This document shows, piece after piece, positions 61,223-64,000 of a stretch of DNA of 64,000 nt. Under the pieces are notes generated by a model. That model had not been told where the DNA came from. It made no database searches and saw nothing but the letters and a program-made list of their open reading frames with translations. A program made the position numbers and the translations under genes. Position 1 is the first letter of the stretch, and every line of letters begins with the position of its first letter. Source of the DNA: 20CM-2-55-15 sp963738025 (GTDB lineage: Bacteria > Acidobacteriota > Terriglobia > 20CM-2-55-15); assembly GCA_963738025.1 (NCBI GenBank), contig CAVTWA010000011.1:186001-250000 (forward strand), written 5' to 3'.

Positions 61223-63784
61223 TCATGGTCTCACAGTTTCCGATGCGCGGAAAAGTTCATCTGCGGCCTGCAAAATAATGCGGCGCAGCCGGATCGGGTA
61301 ATCCTTCTGATCTGCGAGAAATCGCCGGACCGTTTCGGCCGCCATGCGGCTGTTGTGGCCGGCAAGCGTGGCATTCATCCAGCGCGTAGGAAAAAAGATG
61401 TCGCCAGTCCGCTGGATTTCAACCAGTAGACCAAGCGAAGGGGGGATGTATTTTTCGGACTGGGCCGCCCGCAGCGGATGATGCAAATATTGCAAACCCT
61501 CCAGCACCCAGGGCTCGTGCTGGCGGTTGTTGACATCCTTTAAGCTGTCGAACCACCGGTCGCGGACATCTTGCCGTTCCGACACGGCAGGCATCACGAA
61601 CTCGAATCGTGCCTTCCGATCCGGATTCATGAAGCGTCCGCGCTGTTCCTCCAGAATGGACGCCGAGTCCGGGACGGAGCGGACCGCGAGTTCGAGCGCC
61701 ATCGTCGCCTCGTCGGGTTCGGCCAGCTTTAGGCCCGGAATCGTCTGCTGCCGGCGCCAGACGCGCTCGAGAAACGCCACCCCGTCGGTCGTTGTCACAA
61801 TCGAGCGGAAACCTGAGAAGTAGGTCGCCTTCGTGGTGGACGATTTCGTCTGATCGATGCCTGTTCGCAGCAACTGCTCGAGTTTCGGCCCGGCATCCTT
61901 CCGCTGAGCGTCGGTCAGGAAGGTCCAGAAGGCATCGTTGAGATACCCGACCAGCAGCTGAATATTCTGTTCGGTATCTTCCTTCGCCAAGGCGGCCATC
62001 CCGCTGGAAACGAATTCGGATGCCGCAATCCGGCGGTCAAGCATTTCCTCCCAGAGGGTCACCCAGGCGGCGCCACGGGTCAGCGGGTCTCTGAACTCCG
62101 GCAGATGCTGGAGAAGATAAGACCGCGTGGAATCATCCAGTGTGAAATCGCCATAGCCGAGGCCGCCGCCCGTCGGCAGAATGAATTCCGGGGCCGGGGA
62201 GCCGGCGGGCAGTTTCAGATCGGTTCGCTCGTCGTGCAGTTCAACGGGCACGGATACGATATTGCTGAAATTACCCGCGAGTACGTCCAGTTGCTCCGTC
62301 CACTTCAAGGATCGGCCGGGTTGCGGATCGGACTGGACGAAAGCACCGTTCAGATCCTGGATGACTGTGCGGATCGACGGACGTCCTGCTTCTTCAACCC
62401 AGGCGTGGCTCCATGAGGTCAGATCGGTATCGCTGCGGCTGCCGAGAATTTTGATAAGGTCGAGCCACGTCGCATTGCCGAACTGGTACTGCTTCAAATA
62501 GGCCTGCAGGCCATTCTGAAGTTTGTCCGGGCCCAGAATGCGCTCGAGTTGTCGCATGACGATGGGCGCTTTGTCGTAAATGATGTTGCCGTAGAGACTT
62601 CCCGCTTCGTCCAGATTGGCAAGCTCCTGCCGGATCGGATGCGTTCCGGCGGTGCGGTCGACGGCATAAGCGGCCGGATAGTGCGACACCAGAAAACGCA
62701 GATCGTGATTGACGTTGGGAAATGCCGGGTTGACGATCTTCGCTGCCATGAAGTTTGCGAAAACCTCTTTCATCCACACATCGTTGAACCACTGCATGGT
62801 GACGAGATCGCCGAACCACATGTGAGAGGTTTCGTGCGCGATCGTCGTCGCACGATTCAGCATCTGATTTTCGGTGGCCGACTCGTCCAGCAGGACGGAT
62901 GCGGAATTGTAGAAGATCGCCCCGGGATGCTCCATGCCGCTGAACTGGAACGACGGAATCAGAACAAAGTCGAACTTGCCGAAACGGTAGGGAATGCCGG
63001 TGTACTTTTCCAGCCAGTCCAATGACGACGCGTGAAGATCGAATGCCGCGCCGGCATTGCGCGCCACTTTTTTCGCGTCTGTCTCGCGATGAAACATCCG
63101 GTACCAGCGCCCGTTGCGTTCTGCAGTTTCCACCTGAAATTTCCCGGCGGCGAAGGCAAAGAGATATGTCGGGATGGGCTGAGTTTCAGCATAACGGATG
63201 CGCACACGCTCGTCTGCGGCTTCGTGGAAAGTGTCTGCTCCATTGGAGACAGCCTGCCACTCCTTAGGGATGTTCAGTTCCAGCGAGAAGCGGGCTTTCA
63301 GATTGGGCTGATCGAAACACGGGAAAGCCAGATGGGCACGCGACGGAACGAACAGCGTGTACATGAACTCGGGATTGCGATTGAGCGAGGCGTCGCCCGC
63401 CTGGAAGCGGATCTCGATGGCATTTTCTTCCGAAGCCAGTTCCTGCGTCGGGATGATGATGTGGTCCGGCACCAGCCGGTAATGCGATGGCCTGCCGGCA
63501 ATGGTTATCGAGTTCAGGTGATCCGCGCCCGGCGTGAAGTCGAGGACCAATGGCTCGGTGACGTCTTTAGTTGAGAACTTGATGATTTCGTGACCGGTGA
63601 TGGGCTCGCCGGGATTGGCGGGAATCGTGAAGGAAAGTTCGTAGCTGAGCGCGTCGATGGATTGCGCGCGTTTGGTGGCGAGTTCCAGCGGAACACCGGG
63701 AGCCGGATCTGGTTGTCCGGCCGGATTATTTTTGCGGCATGCCATAACAAACAGGGGAAGGAACACAAGAAGCACAAAAGGCAC
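61223..63784 (-). CDS. M1 family zinc aminopeptidase, lipoprotein
   Basis: 853 aa from a GTG at 63784. The start MPFVLLVFLPLFVMACRKN is a lipoprotein signal (lipobox FVMAC, Cys16) whose first codons lie inside the palindromic repeat at 63754-63829. The M1 core is intact: SGMEHPGAIFYN (substrate-binding exopeptidase loop, near 283), zinc site HETSH (near 315) with the second glutamate in KEVFANFMAAK. N-terminal saddle and C-terminal ERAP-like helices complete the usual length. It trims N-terminal residues of peptides at the outer face of the membrane. If translation instead began at the ATG of MACRKN, no export signal would remain. Confidence 0.85.
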   Translation of the reverse strand: MPFVLLVFLPLFVMACRKNNPAGQPDPAPGVPLELATKRAQSIDALSYELSFTIPANPGEPITGHEIIKFSTKDVTEPLVLDFTPGADHLNSITIAGRPSHYRLVPDHIIIPTQELASEENAIEIRFQAGDASLNRNPEFMYTLFVPSRAHLAFPCFDQPNLKARFSLELNIPKEWQAVSNGADTFHEAADERVRIRYAETQPIPTYLFAFAAGKFQVETAERNGRWYRMFHRETDAKKVARNAGAAFDLHASSLDWLEKYTGIPYRFGKFDFVLIPSFQFSGMEHPGAIFYNSASVLLDESATENQMLNRATTIAHETSHMWFGDLVTMQWFNDVWMKEVFANFMAAKIVNPAFPNVNHDLRFLVSHYPAAYAVDRTAGTHPIRQELANLDEAGSLYGNIIYDKAPIVMRQLERILGPDKLQNGLQAYLKQYQFGNATWLDLIKILGSRSDTDLTSWSHAWVEEAGRPSIRTVIQDLNGAFVQSDPQPGRSLKWTEQLDVLAGNFSNIVSVPVELHDERTDLKLPAGSPAPEFILPTGGGLGYGDFTLDDSTRSYLLQHLPEFRDPLTRGAAWVTLWEEMLDRRIAASEFVSSGMAALAKEDTEQNIQLLVGYLNDAFWTFLTDAQRKDAGPKLEQLLRTGIDQTKSSTTKATYFSGFRSIVTTTDGVAFLERVWRRQQTIPGLKLAEPDEATMALELAVRSVPDSASILEEQRGRFMNPDRKARFEFVMPAVSERQDVRDRWFDSLKDVNNRQHEPWVLEGLQYLHHPLRAAQSEKYIPPSLGLLVEIQRTGDIFFPTRWMNATLAGHNSRMAAETVRRFLADQKDYPIRLRRIILQAADELFRASETVRP

Positions 63785-63829
63785 AAGGAGGAACCTTTTG
63801 TGCCTTTTGTGCTTCTTGCGTTCCTCCCC
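63754..63829. repeat. Long hairpin repeat, copy B, overlapping the M1 peptidase start
   Basis: Same family as copy A at 28735. Arms of about 36 bases (AAGGAACACAAGAAGCACAA on one side, its near complement on the other) around a four-base centre. It lies ten bases past the stop of the upstream dienelactone-hydrolase-like gene and contains the GTG start and the first codons of the M1 gene, so it can both end one transcript and cage the start of the next. Confidence 0.8.
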
Positions 63830-63838
63830 GTTTCGTAC

Positions 63839-64000
63839 CTATCCAAGGCGTGCATTCAAAAACGACTGCACCGTGTCCCAGGAGAGCTTCGCCGAATTCG
63901 GTTCATAGCTCTGCCGGGCATCACAGAAGAATCCGTGATCGGCGTTCGAGAACACGATATCGATGTACTCTTTTTTCGCGTCCCGCATCGAGGCCATGAC
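63839..64000 (-). CDS. C-terminal end of a dienelactone-hydrolase-like protein (cut by the window edge)
   Basis: Fifty-three codons are open to the right edge and end at a TAG at 63839: VMASMRDAKKEYIDIVFSNA, then DHGFFCDARQSYEPNSA and WDTVQSFLNARLG. The DHGF-F box with the histidine of the triad and the closing amphipathic helix are typical of the dienelactone hydrolase family (alpha/beta hydrolases). The nucleophile Cys or Ser and the Asp lie outside the window. Confidence 0.7.
   Translation of the reverse strand, partial: VMASMRDAKKEYIDIVFSNADHGFFCDARQSYEPNSAKLSWDTVQSFLNARLG

Overview
The window looks like chromosomal DNA of an uncultured soil or sediment Acidobacteriota. This rests on gene content only: acidobacterial-style Ser/Thr kinases, tannase and PQQ-propeller enzymes, large PAS/GAF hybrid kinases, many exported proteins of unknown role and moderately high GC. 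No rRNA gene is present, so the taxonomy is an inference. Both edges cut genes: a GT-C-like membrane protein on the left and a dienelactone-hydrolase-like protein on the right.

Layout. 1-7.6 kb: two paralogous polytopic glycosyltransferase-like proteins, a VOC protein and an AsmA-like protein. 7.6-16.3 kb: a truncated Clp_N gene, two large exported multidomain proteins, DUF1059 with a clear terminator, an outer-membrane barrel, DUF1275 and a decayed kinase. 16.3-26 kb: signalling, with a kinase-AAA-TPR fusion, a response regulator, a hybrid histidine kinase and a CheB-CheR-PAS fusion. 26-34.3 kb: B3-type metallo-beta-lactamase fold protein, tannase family esterase, a GC-rich PQQ propeller with a beta-helix tail, DUF218, gene remnants, a c-type haem protein and a methyltransferase. 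34.8-42 kb: exported and membrane unknowns, a hairpin MITE, a GT9 glycosyltransferase and a 1101-residue multi-PAS kinase.

42.16-52.14 kb is an integrative element in the 3' end of a tRNA-Glu(CTC) gene. It is bounded by a 17-bp direct repeat and carries a broken tyrosine integrase next to the tRNA. Its cargo is an HNH protein, a decayed SIR2-like gene, a secreted beta-helix protein, a zinc-ribbon protein, a HEPN-like protein with a collagen-like tail, a Schlafen/AlbA_2 protein and phage-tail remnants. 52.2-64 kb returns to core-like genes: BON protein, GNAT, ClC channel, Lhr helicase, MmgE/PrpD, MsrA and an M1 aminopeptidase lipoprotein.

Three themes cut across the window. First, several palindromic repeats sit at gene 3' ends: a REP-like family with four copies, a long hairpin with two copies, one long MITE and one imperfect hairpin. 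One hairpin copy also encodes the lipoprotein signal peptide of the M1 peptidase. Second, at least eleven reading frames break by one base, mostly an apparent extra base, so either the assembly carries indel errors or decay is widespread. Third, the element's cargo resembles a defence island whose genes are only partly recognisable.
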